Positions 15,009-22,378 of a stretch of DNA of 22,489 nt are shown one piece after another. The translations under genes and the position numbers were made by a program. This DNA is from a virus, in the IMG/VR virus record IMGVR_UViG_3300044961_000400, positions 1 through 22,489 of that record. The stretch is one strand, 5' to 3'. The notes below the pieces were generated by a model, which searched no databases, was not told the origin of the DNA, and saw nothing but the letters and a program-made list of their open reading frames with translations. How positions within the stretch are numbered: position 1 is the stretch's first letter; every line of letters starts with the position of its first letter.

Positions 15009-15977
15009 CTACGACCGAAGGAAACGGCGCTTGATGGCGGCTGCGCGCTCCGAGTAGGGAGCGTCCATGCCGGGCATCTCGCCCGCGTCGCTGCGCCCCG
15101 CCCGCCTGTTGCTGTTGGGGGGGGTGGTGGTTCCGCCCTGCCGCTGCGCTTCGACCGTCTTCGGGGCGTATTTGCCGGTGGCTTCGACTTCGGAGGAGAT
15201 TTTCCGCTCGAAGTGGTCGAGGACCTCCTCTTGCGAGGGGGCGACGCCCTTCTCTCGGTAGTACTCCTCTGCTCTCCGTAGGATGTCCGGTGAGGCCACT
15301 CCGAAGCGGGCCACGAGCGGCCATCGCTCCGGCTCTGCGTTAAGCGTCGCGCCCACCGTGCGCAGGTAGCTCTGCACCCGCTCGTTGCCGGCGGCCTCCC
15401 GCGCCTTCGCGGCGGCCTCGGCCTTCTCCTTCTCCCGCCGGTCCACCTCCTCCTGCACGCGGCGGCGCAGCCTGTCGTCTTCGCTCTCCGGCTTGGCGCT
15501 TGCCAACACCTCATCGGTCAGCTCCTGGTACAGGGCGCCGGTGATCTCCTCGGAGTCGAAGAGCGCCTTGAGCGCGGCGACGCGCCCGCCCTTGGTCCTG
15601 GCCTCGTAGAACGCCCGGATCTTGGCCAGGTCGCTCTCGGCCTCCTTCACCCTGGCTTCGCGGGTCTTGACGTCCTCCTCGCCGCGGGCGATGCGGGCGA
15701 GCCGCTTGGCCAGCTCGGTGTCAGCCTCGACCGGGGCGGCGGAGGCGCCGGAAGATGCCGCGGCGTCGCTCGCGCCGCTGTCCTTCGCCGGGGCGGTCGG
15801 CCTGGAGGGCGCCCCCGCTCCAGCGGGCGGCACCTTCATGAGCCCCTTGGCGGCCAAGATCTCCCGCCCCTTGGCCTGGGCCGCGGCTTTTGGGTCTACG
15901 ACAGGCGCGGCAGGGGCAGCGGGGGCGCTCGATGCGGCAGGCGCCGCCGGTGCGGCGGGCGCGGTCGGGTCTGACAT
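15009..15977 (-). CDS. Scaffolding protein
   Basis: 322 aa with SD GAGGAG before ATG 15977. The N-terminal ~85 residues are Ala/Pro-rich and flexible. Residues ~85-230 are a long charged coiled coil (LAKRLARIARGEEDVKTREA; DDRLRRRVQEEVDRREKEKA). The C-terminus is basic (AAAIKRRFLRS), as needed to touch the capsid interior. Such Ala/Glu/Arg-rich helical proteins just before the capsid gene template procapsid assembly and exit before packaging. No protease motif is seen. The segment SPDILRRAEEYY is encoded by a diverged copy of the recurrent gene-start element (15269-15290). Confidence 0.78.
   Translation of the reverse strand: MSDPTAPAAPAAPAASSAPAAPAAPVVDPKAAAQAKGREILAAKGLMKVPPAGAGAPSRPTAPAKDSGASDAAASSGASAAPVEADTELAKRLARIARGEEDVKTREARVKEAESDLAKIRAFYEARTKGGRVAALKALFDSEEITGALYQELTDEVLASAKPESEDDRLRRRVQEEVDRREKEKAEAAAKAREAAGNERVQSYLRTVGATLNAEPERWPLVARFGVASPDILRRAEEYYREKGVAPSQEEVLDHFERKISSEVEATGKYAPKTVEAQRQGGTTTPPNSNRRAGRSDAGEMPGMDAPYSERAAAIKRRFLRS
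15269..15290 (-). repeat. Recurrent gene-start element, copy D (inside scaffold gene)
   Basis: 22 bases matching copy A with three differences, all in the T-rich part. The following GCAGAGGAG also matches. Here it is coding, giving SPDILRRAEE, unlike the other three copies. Confidence 0.5.
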
Positions 15978-16035
15978 GTGGTCTCCTCGGCTTCGATGGC
16001 GGTGAGGAACGGGCAGGACGCGGACGAACGGGCGC

Positions 16036-16287
16036 TCAGCAGTCGCCGAGCCTCGCGAGCAGGCGGCGGGCCTTGCTGCCGATGCCGCTGACGGGGTCCG
16101 GATGGGCGGCGGCGACCTCGCGCAGGAGCGCGGCCAGCTCGGTGCGGTCGATGTCGACCGCGACGAACACCGCAGCCGGCGCGGCCTCGGCGGCGACGTT
16201 GGCGGCCTCGGCCTGCCCGGTAATTCCCTCGGGCGAGTTCTCTGGCGTCACGGCCTCGGGCGCGGGCTTCTTGGTTCGCTTCGACAC
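16036..16287 (-). CDS. 83-aa small acidic protein between portal and scaffold
   Basis: The start is GTG 16287 with AGGA five to six bases upstream, 8 bases after the portal stop. The upstream in-frame extension is Arg/Pro-rich and overlaps the portal gene, so it is rejected. A basic Lys-rich start (SKRTKKPAPEA) is followed by Ala/Glu-rich sequence, then VFVAVDIDRTELAALLREVA, a predicted strand and helix. Small proteins at this spot are often head-assembly accessories. Function unknown. Confidence 0.6.
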   Translation of the reverse strand: MSKRTKKPAPEAVTPENSPEGITGQAEAANVAAEAAPAAVFVAVDIDRTELAALLREVAAAHPDPVSGIGSKARRLLARLGDC

Positions 16288-16295
16288 GGGGGTTC

Positions 16296-18107
16296 CTACG
16301 CCGCGGGGGCGGCTCCTTGGGTGGGGGCGGCAGTCTCGGTGGCGGCCGCCTGCTGGCTCGTGGGCGCGGGGGCAGCGGCGCCGTCCCGCTTCGCGATGAG
16401 CATCTTCGTGTGCGCCACGAGGCGCCGGCACAGCTCCAGGTTCTCCTCGGGCCAGCTCTCGTTGACCTGCGCGCGCATGAGCTCGCGAGAGGCGTACTCG
16501 TACAGGTCATCCAGCGGCTGCACCGGGTCCGGCGGGATGTAGACGCCGTCGACCAGGGCGGACTCTACCTGCCGTTTCGCCAGGTCCACCGGGGCCGTGG
16601 CGTTGTCGGTCATGCTCTCCGTGTCGGGCAGGCGCAGCATGGACAGCCCGTCCCGGGCGTTGATGAGAGGCTTGCCGGCCTGGTCTACGAGCTTGAGCGC
16701 CTCGGCGACGAACTCCAGTCGTCCCGCCACCGACTGCGGCAGAGCGCTCGACGTCGTCACGAGCAGGGAGATTTCCGACTCCTTGAGGCCGATATCCTTC
16801 CAGCGGACTTCTCGCAGCAGCCTCGTGCCGGGGGCCCGCACGACCGCGTCCCGATTCTTGTAGGCGTCCTCGGCCAGCATGAGCACGATGCGGGCGCTGT
16901 CCTGGTAGAGCGCCTCGAAGCGCCGAATCTGGTCGGATAGCCGCTGGCTGACGAACTCTCGCCACTCCCGCTGCGCCGGGGCGCTGTTGACGCCGTTGGG
17001 GCGCATGCCGGCTGCGGCGCCCTGGTTCACGCCGGCCAGGCCGAAGGCGTTCTCGCGGATCATCTGCCGCAGGACGGGCAGGTCAGGAGGTATCACCTGT
17101 GGCGCCTCGATCTTGGGCGCGATCTGGCCCCGGTACAGGACCTTGGCCAGCGGCGTGTCGCCGGTGATGGTCGACTCGGCCAGCTCGTGCTCGATGATCC
17201 GAGGCACGGCGGCGCGCGACGCCTCCACCATGATGCGCACGAGCTTGTTGTCCCAGGTCTGGTGCCCCAGGAGGAGCTGGGCCAGCGGCGTCCCCGCCGT
17301 AGTATTCCAGTCGTCCTGCCAGCGGATGAACGCGACCGGCAGGCGCGGCAGCTCCCACTTGCGGCCCTCCAAGATGGCCTTGCCGCAGCGCTTGATGTAG
17401 CGGCCTGGGGTCTTGCCCACGGGCAGGCACCACGAGTGCACCACCTCGCGCCGGTCGTAGACCGTCGCGTTCCAGCGGATCCGCGCTTCGTCGGTGGTCT
17501 TCCACAGCGGCGCCGCCAGGATGTCGCTGGCGTGCTCCGGGTAGTCCGCGAGCAGCTGCCGTTCGCTCACCCCCTCGGCGGCGTGGAGCTCGACCGGGTC
17601 CTTCTCGTCGCCCTCGTCCCACCACAGGTGATGAGGGTTCCACCAGCGGCCCCGGATGGCGCTGTCGCGGCAGACCTCCCACAGGATCGCGCCCACCGTG
17701 CACGCCGTGGACGTGCCCCAGGCGCGGGTCGCCAGCCGGTCCATGTCGGAGGCGTGGAACACGCCCTGCAGAAACCGCCCCATGAGCACGGAGCCCCGCT
17801 GGACCCGGAACGTCTCGCCCACCGGCTGCGCGCGCACCGAGGGCGGGTTGCAGATCTGGGGCCGGGCGGCGTCGATGACCTCGCGAATGAGGCTGAAGGT
17901 GCTCCCCCTCATCTCCTCCACAGCGGCGAGCGCGGCGCGGGCAGCAGGGCCTGCCTGGTCGCGCCTGGGGACGAGCGGCCGCTGGTGGTAGAGCGCCACC
18001 AGGGCGCGCTCCGTGGCCACGCGGGCGGCGTGGGCGGCCTGGAACCGCTCCGACCAGTAGGCGACCTTCTCCTGGTCGACCGACCAGTGCGGGACGCGGG
18101 TGCTCAC
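16296..18107 (-). CDS. Portal protein
   Basis: 603 aa, GTG 18107 overlapping the previous stop (GTGA). It lies between terminase and scaffold, and the size fits podovirus portals. N-terminal helices are followed by the ring core: STFSLIREVIDAARPQI, then the beta-rich wing with WNPHHLWWDEGDEKDP, AILEGRKWELPRLPVAFI, and FIRWQDDWNTTAGTPLAQLL leading into the tunnel-loop/stem helices (LLLGHQTWDNKLVRIMVEAS). The C-terminus ends in an Ala/Pro/Gln-rich tail. It forms the dodecameric ring through which DNA enters and leaves the head, and it docks the terminase and the adaptor. Confidence 0.82.
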   Translation of the reverse strand: MSTRVPHWSVDQEKVAYWSERFQAAHAARVATERALVALYHQRPLVPRRDQAGPAARAALAAVEEMRGSTFSLIREVIDAARPQICNPPSVRAQPVGETFRVQRGSVLMGRFLQGVFHASDMDRLATRAWGTSTACTVGAILWEVCRDSAIRGRWWNPHHLWWDEGDEKDPVELHAAEGVSERQLLADYPEHASDILAAPLWKTTDEARIRWNATVYDRREVVHSWCLPVGKTPGRYIKRCGKAILEGRKWELPRLPVAFIRWQDDWNTTAGTPLAQLLLGHQTWDNKLVRIMVEASRAAVPRIIEHELAESTITGDTPLAKVLYRGQIAPKIEAPQVIPPDLPVLRQMIRENAFGLAGVNQGAAAGMRPNGVNSAPAQREWREFVSQRLSDQIRRFEALYQDSARIVLMLAEDAYKNRDAVVRAPGTRLLREVRWKDIGLKESEISLLVTTSSALPQSVAGRLEFVAEALKLVDQAGKPLINARDGLSMLRLPDTESMTDNATAPVDLAKRQVESALVDGVYIPPDPVQPLDDLYEYASRELMRAQVNESWPEENLELCRRLVAHTKMLIAKRDGAAAPAPTSQQAAATETAAPTQGAAPAA

Positions 18108-18289
18108 TGTTCACCGCCGAACAGGTCAGGGTCCACGGCGCCGAGGCCCTCGATGTAGGTCGCACCCCGTGAGACGACGGGCGTCTCGGGGGCGCCCGTC
18201 GCCTCGAACTCTATGCCCTGGCCCTTGAACGACCGGACGCCCATGGCCTTGAGATCACGGACCAGCTGCACGATCTCGGCGGGGGTCAT
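18104..18289 (-). CDS. 61-aa small protein between terminase and portal
   Basis: ATG 18289 follows copy B of the recurrent element directly, so the SD (AGCAGG) has almost no spacing; the end overlaps the portal GTG. The sequence begins with a helix (AEIVQLVRDLKAMG) followed by a strand pair (VRSFKGQGIEFEATG). Tiny proteins of this form recur upstream of portal genes. The role is unknown. Confidence 0.6.
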   Translation of the reverse strand: MTPAEIVQLVRDLKAMGVRSFKGQGIEFEATGAPETPVVSRGATYIEGLGAVDPDLFGGEQ

Positions 18290-18290
18290 C

Positions 18291-18312
18291 CTGCTTTTTG
18301 TAGGATGTCCGG
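18291..18312 (-). repeat. Recurrent gene-start element, copy B
   Basis: 22 bases identical to 3522-3543. It occupies the gap between the terminase stop (TAA, 18320-18322) and the ATG of the 61-aa gene. Confidence 0.7.
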
Positions 18313-18319
18313 GGCTCCA

Positions 18320-19726
18320 TTACGCCGCGGCGGCCTTGGCAAACAGGCGCGCATGCTCGGTATCCCCGTCGGGCGGCCCCGGCGGGCGGAAGCTCCAGTG
18401 CGGCCAGGCGCTGCGCACGGCGTAGATGAGCGCGTCGACCCGGTCCGGGGTGTGGCCCCTGAGCCTGCCCGTGCGCGGGTCGCGCTGGACGCGCAGCAGG
18501 TCCCGGAAGAGCGCCTCGGTCTCGACGTCGTCCCGGGCGAAGACCAGCTCGCGGTTGCGGATGACGTTGGCGACGATGCGTGCCCAGAACTCCTTGTCGC
18601 TCTTCTGCGTCGCCTCCATCTGCACGCCTTCCTTGCTGGCGATGTCGTCCATGACACCAGCGCCTCCGCCAGCCGGATCGCCCACGCCGCCGAGGTAGCC
18701 CCGGCCGATGCTCCGGATCTCGTGGGCCATGAACTTCGCCGCGTCGGTGGGGCCGCAGGCCCAGGCTCGGTTGCGGATGGCGAACAGGCGCGGGTCGACA
18801 TCGCGGGCCCACCCCAGAATCTGGAGGGCGTTGAGGTCCCGCAGGCCGAAGTCGGCGCCCGACGTGTAGGCCCAGCGGTCCGAGCGGGGCAGCTCGGCGT
18901 AGACGTTCGCCTCCCGGTCGAGGTCCCCGAACATGAGCGCGGCCCGGTCGAGCACCCAGCGCCCGAAGAACTCCCGCTGGATGGTCGGATCGTCCTCGGT
19001 GACGTGCAGGTCACTGCAGGCATCCGCGAGCGCCCTCTGGGGGTTCCTGACGTGCGGGTTCCGCCACATCGTCAGCCCGGTGGACGTCCCGTGCTGGCTC
19101 CAGGCCTGGTTCTGCGTGATGGCGTACCACAGGGACACCTCGGGGTCAGGCACGGGCCCCGGGACGCCGCCCACGGTCAAGCGCCCCTCCCGGTCGGCCA
19201 GCGCCGCCGGCACCACCTCGGACAGCAGGTGCCGCAAAAGCTCGTCGCGCCAGTCCTGGGCCTCGTCCACGTAGAGCGAGGCGATGGGCGGCAGCTTGCC
19301 CTTGACCCGGTTCACGTGCCGCTTGCTGTCGCCGCCGCCCAGCCGAATCCAGCGGTTGCGAGGGCCCTTGAGGGTTAGGTCCGCCTCGTTCGCGACGTAG
19401 GGCAGGTCCGCCGCCTCCGCGACGGCCTTGAGCACCTCCCAGAAGGTGCCCTTGGCCCGGTCGCGGGTTTCGTTCAGGTAGTAGACGGTGGCATCCGGGC
19501 TGCGCCAGCTGTCGTCGAGGATGCCGAGCGCAAAAGCCGAGGTCTTGCCCGCGCGGCGGGTGGTGCAGGCGGCGCGCCGGCTCGCACGGTCGCGCAAGAA
19601 CGCCGCCTCGGCGTCGTAGGCCCCGAACTTCGGGGCAGTGGGGTCAAACGTCGGCTCGTTCGCCGCGCCGGCCCTTCGCCTCGCCAGCTCGAGCCTGACC
19701 GCCAGAGCCCGCGCCTGCCTCAGCAT
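18320..19726 (-). CDS. terL: Terminase large subunit (ATPase/nuclease packaging motor)
   Basis: 468 aa; ATG 19726 with SD GGTGA. The ATPase domain has a Walker A-like RRAGKTSA at residues 57-64, Walker B SLYVDEAQ with Asp154-Glu155, and a coupling segment around ITQN. The RNase-H-like nuclease domain supplies acidic residues in SGADFG (Asp292), GVGDPAG (Asp350) and HTPDRVDAL (Asp428/Asp431). It cuts the concatemer and drives DNA through the portal ring. G/C-third-position bias is strong from the first codon, supporting this start even though the upstream 99-aa frame overlaps by 83 bases. Confidence 0.9.
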   Translation of the reverse strand: MLRQARALAVRLELARRRAGAANEPTFDPTAPKFGAYDAEAAFLRDRASRRAACTTRRAGKTSAFALGILDDSWRSPDATVYYLNETRDRAKGTFWEVLKAVAEAADLPYVANEADLTLKGPRNRWIRLGGGDSKRHVNRVKGKLPPIASLYVDEAQDWRDELLRHLLSEVVPAALADREGRLTVGGVPGPVPDPEVSLWYAITQNQAWSQHGTSTGLTMWRNPHVRNPQRALADACSDLHVTEDDPTIQREFFGRWVLDRAALMFGDLDREANVYAELPRSDRWAYTSGADFGLRDLNALQILGWARDVDPRLFAIRNRAWACGPTDAAKFMAHEIRSIGRGYLGGVGDPAGGGAGVMDDIASKEGVQMEATQKSDKEFWARIVANVIRNRELVFARDDVETEALFRDLLRVQRDPRTGRLRGHTPDRVDALIYAVRSAWPHWSFRPPGPPDGDTEHARLFAKAAAA

Positions 19727-19943
19727 GGGTCACCGGCTCTCGCTCGAGTCTGCTCGCCAGGTCCTGCGGATAGCCGACGTCGCCGGCCCAGACCACGCCG
19801 TCGACGAGACACAGGTCCTCGATGACCCTGGACGGCGAGCCCTGCGCGGGGACGTCCTCACTGCCCCGGATCTCCTTGAGCGTCCCGTGGGGGCCGTGGA
19901 CGCTCGCCCTGAACTCGACTCGTCGAAGCTTCACCATCGTCAT
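19644..19943 (-). CDS. 99-aa small protein overlapping terminase start
   Basis: ATG 19943 (a second ATG lies six bases on). The first ~65 residues look real: strands KLRRVEFRASVHGPHGTLKE, IEDLCLVDGVVWAGDVGYP, and strong G/C third positions. After HAEA the codon bias collapses where the frame runs through the terminase start. A TGA three bases before the terminase ATG in another frame reproduces the operon's TGACCCATG junction, so an indel could have lost the natural stop. Function unknown. Confidence 0.5.
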   Translation of the reverse strand: MTMVKLRRVEFRASVHGPHGTLKEIRGSEDVPAQGSPSRVIEDLCLVDGVVWAGDVGYPQDLASRLEREPVTHAEAGAGSGGQARAGEAKGRRGERADV

Positions 19944-20379
19944 CGTCGAACTCCCTGCAGTCGTGGAAGAGCAGGTATCCGCTGCCGCGCGCCACGATCC
20001 GCGCCGCTGCGTAGGTCCAGAAGACCAGCCCGACCGGGGCGGGATTGCCGCCGGGGGCGAAGTCGATGCCGAGTGCCTCGGCTGCGCTGGTGGCCACGCC
20101 CATCCGCCGGTAATGGTGCCGCACGCAGGCCCACACGATCACGCGCTCGTGCGGCCGGGCGGCGATGGCGCCGATGAGCTTGCCGGGCATGCCCTTGGGG
20201 CTGATGACGTAGGCCACGGTCCCCGGGCGCGCCAGCTCGCGCACCAGCCGCTCGCGCAGGCGCCAGCCTGGGATCTCCCGCCATGGCCAGTGCGACCGCA
20301 GCGAGGACAGGAAGTCCCCGTAGACGAGGCCCCCGTGGGCCTCCGGGTCGAACGCCTGCAAGTCGAAGTCAGCTGGCAT
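19858..20379 (-). CDS. GNAT-like N-acetyltransferase family protein
   Basis: 173 aa; ATG 20379 overlaps the previous gene by 11 bases. The core reads like a GNAT fold: strand TVAYVISPKG, strand KLIGAIAARPHERVIVWACV, then HYRRMGVATSAAEALGIDF, which carries the R/Q-x-x-G-x-A pyrophosphate-binding pattern at the start of helix 3 (RRMGVA). Then VGLVFWTYAAARIVARGSGY. Podoviruses often carry such a gene next to terminase; the acceptor is unknown and host-protein acetylation is speculative. The last ~28 residues overlap the next gene and lose codon bias. Confidence 0.55.
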   Translation of the reverse strand: MPADFDLQAFDPEAHGGLVYGDFLSSLRSHWPWREIPGWRLRERLVRELARPGTVAYVISPKGMPGKLIGAIAARPHERVIVWACVRHHYRRMGVATSAAEALGIDFAPGGNPAPVGLVFWTYAAARIVARGSGYLLFHDCREFDDDDGEASTSRVQGERPRPPRDAQGDPGQ

Positions 20380-20536
20380 CGCTCCCGACCAGCTCCAGTG
20401 CGACCGCGACCATCGGGCCGACCGGCCGCGCGTGGTACGCCGCCATCTCGTCGACCACGGTCACGCCGCGGTCGGACCGCCAGGCGCTCGCCGCCTCCAG
20501 GTCGTGCGCCTCGGGGCCGTACGTCTCAGCTGACAT
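20369..20536 (-). CDS. 55-aa small protein
   Basis: The start is ATG 20536 (MSAETYGPEAHDLEAASAWR), with a strong SD GGAGGAG upstream. The longer in-frame start lies inside the previous gene and lacks one. It overlaps the previous stop by 11 bases and the next start by 11 bases. It has a mixed charged helix and a hydrophobic end (PMVAVALELVGSDAS). Unknown function. Confidence 0.55.
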   Translation of the reverse strand: MSAETYGPEAHDLEAASAWRSDRGVTVVDEMAAYHARPVGPMVAVALELVGSDAS

Positions 20537-20858
20537 TGCACTCCTCCCTGGTCGCGGCGTCCATGCCCTCGTCAAGGGCCTCCAGAGCAGACTCGCTCAT
20601 GCGGCGGGCCTGGCGCAGCTCCGCGCGGAAGGCATCCGCGCTCGCGCGCCCAAGGTCCGCTAGCCGATCTGTCAGCGCCATGAACCGCCTGAAGTCCTCG
20701 TCCGTGAGGCGACCGCCCGGGGCGGCCCTCTGCGCCCGTCCCAGCGCCTGCAGCTCGGCCCGCATGAGCGACGCCGCCTCGTCCAGGAGCTCGTCCGGAT
20801 CGGCGGGGCTGTCGTCGATGACGACGGGGGGCGGAGGCGTGCGCTTTCGTCGGGCCAT
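20526..20858 (-). CDS. 110-aa helical protein near terminase (possible small terminase candidate)
   Basis: The start is ATG 20858 (MARRKRTPPPPVVIDD); longer in-frame starts run through the 246-aa HTH gene. After a basic/Pro-rich head it is nearly all charged helix: DPDELLDEAASLMRAELQAL, LTDEDFRRFMALTDRLADLG, AFRAELRQARRMSESALEAL. Size and position would suit an oligomeric small packaging subunit, but no HTH is visible, so this is only a possibility. Confidence 0.6.
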   Translation of the reverse strand: MARRKRTPPPPVVIDDSPADPDELLDEAASLMRAELQALGRAQRAAPGGRLTDEDFRRFMALTDRLADLGRASADAFRAELRQARRMSESALEALDEGMDAATREECNVS

Positions 20859-20886
20859 GGCTTCAACGCGAGGGGAGGCCCTCCCT

Positions 20887-20908
20887 CTGCTCTTTGTAGG
20901 ACGTCCGG
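20887..20908 (-). repeat. Recurrent gene-start element, copy C
   Basis: 22 bases matching copies A and B with two changes, beginning immediately after the TGA of the 246-aa gene. The first half is now the perfect palindrome GGACGTCC. It precedes AGAGGGAGG and the start of the 110-aa gene. Confidence 0.65.
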
Positions 20909-21649
20909 TCAGCGTCCCAGCAGGCCGGCGCGCGCCTTGTGGCGGGCGATTGCGTCCTGCACGGTGCTCTTGGCCACGCCCATCCGCTCGCCGATATCCC
21001 TCACGGGCATGCCTTCGAGCGCCCACAGCTCCCAGATCTCCCGCTCCCTCGGCGCGAAGCGGTCCCACCGCGTCTCCCACAGGTACGCTCGCGCCGCGCT
21101 GAACAGCGCCGATGACACCTGCGCACGGATCGCCATCTGCTGCGCCTTCCACACGGCCGGCCTTCGCAGCTCCGACGCCAGTCCCCGCACCTCCCGCCTC
21201 TGGACACGGTCGCTGGCTCCGCCCAGGTTCCCGTTGTACTCGGGCTTCACGAGCCCCAGCCCCTCGGCGGCCAGCTTCTTCTCCCAGGCGGCCACCACGT
21301 GCCGCCGCGCCCGGTCGGGCGACGCCACCAGGGCCACGCCGCGCCAGCCGCGCACGCGCTCGCGCTTCTCGTACGCCGCCCCGACGGCGCTCATGGCCTG
21401 CCCCAGCTCCGTCAGCCGGGGCACCGCGCCCAGGTGCAGCGCCAGCATGCGCCGCAGGTCCCGGCAGCGGAGCAGGTTCCCGGGCTGGCGGATGACCAGC
21501 TTGCGCAGGAGCGCGATCAGGTCCTGCCGCTCCTGCCTCCGTCGGGCCAGCTCGAGCCGGGCCGCAGGCAGGCTCGGGACCACCGGGGGCACGGACGTCG
21601 CCTCGCCAGTCGCCAGGGGCGCCCTGCTCTCTCCCTGCTCCAGCCTCAC
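20909..21649 (-). CDS. Sigma-region-4-like HTH DNA-binding protein
   Basis: 246 aa; GTG 21649 overlaps the previous stop (GTGA). The longer frame upstream is Gly/Arg-rich and overlaps the 78-aa gene, so it is rejected. Residues ~30-130 are helical and basic; ~134-145 are VKPEYNGNLGG. The C-terminus (~199-238) reads APREREIWELWALEGMPVRDIGERMGVAKSTVQDAIARHK, here split at residue 219 in meaning: an ER.IW.LW helix, then IGERMGVAKSTVQDAI as helix-turn-helix, as in sigma-70 region 4 and LuxR-type domains. First or second in the late operon, it may be a late transcription regulator or the DNA-recognising small terminase. Both are inferences. Confidence 0.65.
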   Translation of the reverse strand: MRLEQGESRAPLATGEATSVPPVVPSLPAARLELARRRQERQDLIALLRKLVIRQPGNLLRCRDLRRMLALHLGAVPRLTELGQAMSAVGAAYEKRERVRGWRGVALVASPDRARRHVVAAWEKKLAAEGLGLVKPEYNGNLGGASDRVQRREVRGLASELRRPAVWKAQQMAIRAQVSSALFSAARAYLWETRWDRFAPREREIWELWALEGMPVRDIGERMGVAKSTVQDAIARHKARAGLLGR

Positions 21650-21882
21650 TGGCTGACCTCCGGGTACGCGGTGACCATCCCGTCCGCCTCGGCCCCGGTC
21701 AGCTCGACCGCCCCCCTCACCAGACCGTCGGGTCCCCTCTCCAGCACCCCGCACGCCACGCAGTCGGCCTCGCAGTGGTCCAGGGCCTCCTCGACCGTGG
21801 TCGCCGGGACGATGTACCGGAACGTGCGGACCATCCCTGTCCGGTACTCCACTTTTTCGCCGAAAAACAGGGTGTAGTCCAA
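21646..21882 (-). CDS. 78-aa small protein, first gene of the late operon
   Basis: TTG 21882 is used as the start (DYTLFFGEKVEYRTGMVRTF), with AGGA very close upstream; ATG or GTG starts inside are possible, e.g. MVRTFRYIV. It contains VEEALDHCEADCVACGVLERG, with three Cys and a His that could bind a metal, and acidic strands at the end. It overlaps the 246-aa gene (GTGA). Unknown function. Confidence 0.55.
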   Translation of the reverse strand: MDYTLFFGEKVEYRTGMVRTFRYIVPATTVEEALDHCEADCVACGVLERGPDGLVRGAVELTGAEADGMVTAYPEVSQ

Positions 21883-21986
21883 GGTCCTACGTGTCGGCGC
21901 GCCGTGCGGGCGTAGGTCTGGCTAGATCCCTCTATCCACCTTCGCTTCGTGACCTGCTCCCCGTGGGGCGAGCAGGGCGGTGGCAT

Positions 21987-22000
21987 CCAGAGGCCTCTGG
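21987..22000. promoter_or_regulatory. 14-bp perfect palindrome, possible operator
   Basis: CCAGAGGCCTCTGG is self-complementary across all 14 bases and lies about 105 bases upstream of the first late gene. It could bind a dimeric regulator such as the HTH protein ending at 22379, or form a hairpin in the leader RNA. Confidence 0.4.
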
Positions 22001-22265
22001 TGTGGTGGGTATCCCCGTGACCTCTCCTCCCCGGCGCCCATCGTGGTGGGCCGGCGCGTATCGGAGCGTCTATGCTGGACGCGAGCGCTACTCTGCGAGG
22101 GGGTGCGCCCTCCCACGTCTCCGGGAGCCTCCGCGGTTCGTCCCCGCGTCGCCTCCCCGGATGGCAGCCAGCCTCCGTGGCTCCGCACCCGGCTCGGTAC
22201 AGTCAGCCTATTGGTCGACCTCCGGCACTACCTGTGTAGCTGGATTCATTCGCTGCGTCGCATTA

Positions 22266-22282
22266 CCGGTCGCCGCGACCGG
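22266..22282. terminator. Strong short hairpin downstream of the HTH gene
   Basis: CCGGTCG and CGACCGG pair around a CCG loop. It lies about 95 bases past the stop of the right-edge HTH gene; on that strand TAATTTCCGG precedes it and no U-run follows, so a terminator role is uncertain. It is 18/21 identical to the hairpin region at 1604-1624. Confidence 0.3.
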
Positions 22283-22378
22283 AAATTACCCCCCCCCGCT
22301 TTACCCGCCGATGCGCCTCGTAGAGGACGCCGTCCCCGCCCTGCCGTGCTCCGCGGATCGTGGCGGTTCGCCCGGGAT

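Larger units (their letters stand above)
21883..22378. other. About 500 bases without a credible gene; probable control region
   Basis: Open frames here lack the strong G/C third-position bias of the neighbours. It holds a 14-bp perfect palindrome (21987-22000, CCAGAGGCCTCTGG), the 8-bp palindrome GGTCGACC (22213-22220 region), a 7-bp-stem hairpin (22266-22282) followed on the plus strand by AAATTA and a nine-C run, and the window's lowest-GC patches around 22205-22260. It is the logical site for the late promoter, but no clear -35/-10 pair stands out. Confidence 0.45.

Noticed and set aside
1579-21963. 15-base match GTGACCTGCTCCCCG at 1579 and 21949 as possible attachment sites
   Set aside because: A single 15-mer match has a sizeable chance probability in 22 kb of skewed sequence, one copy is inside a coding region, and no integrase or tRNA is nearby.
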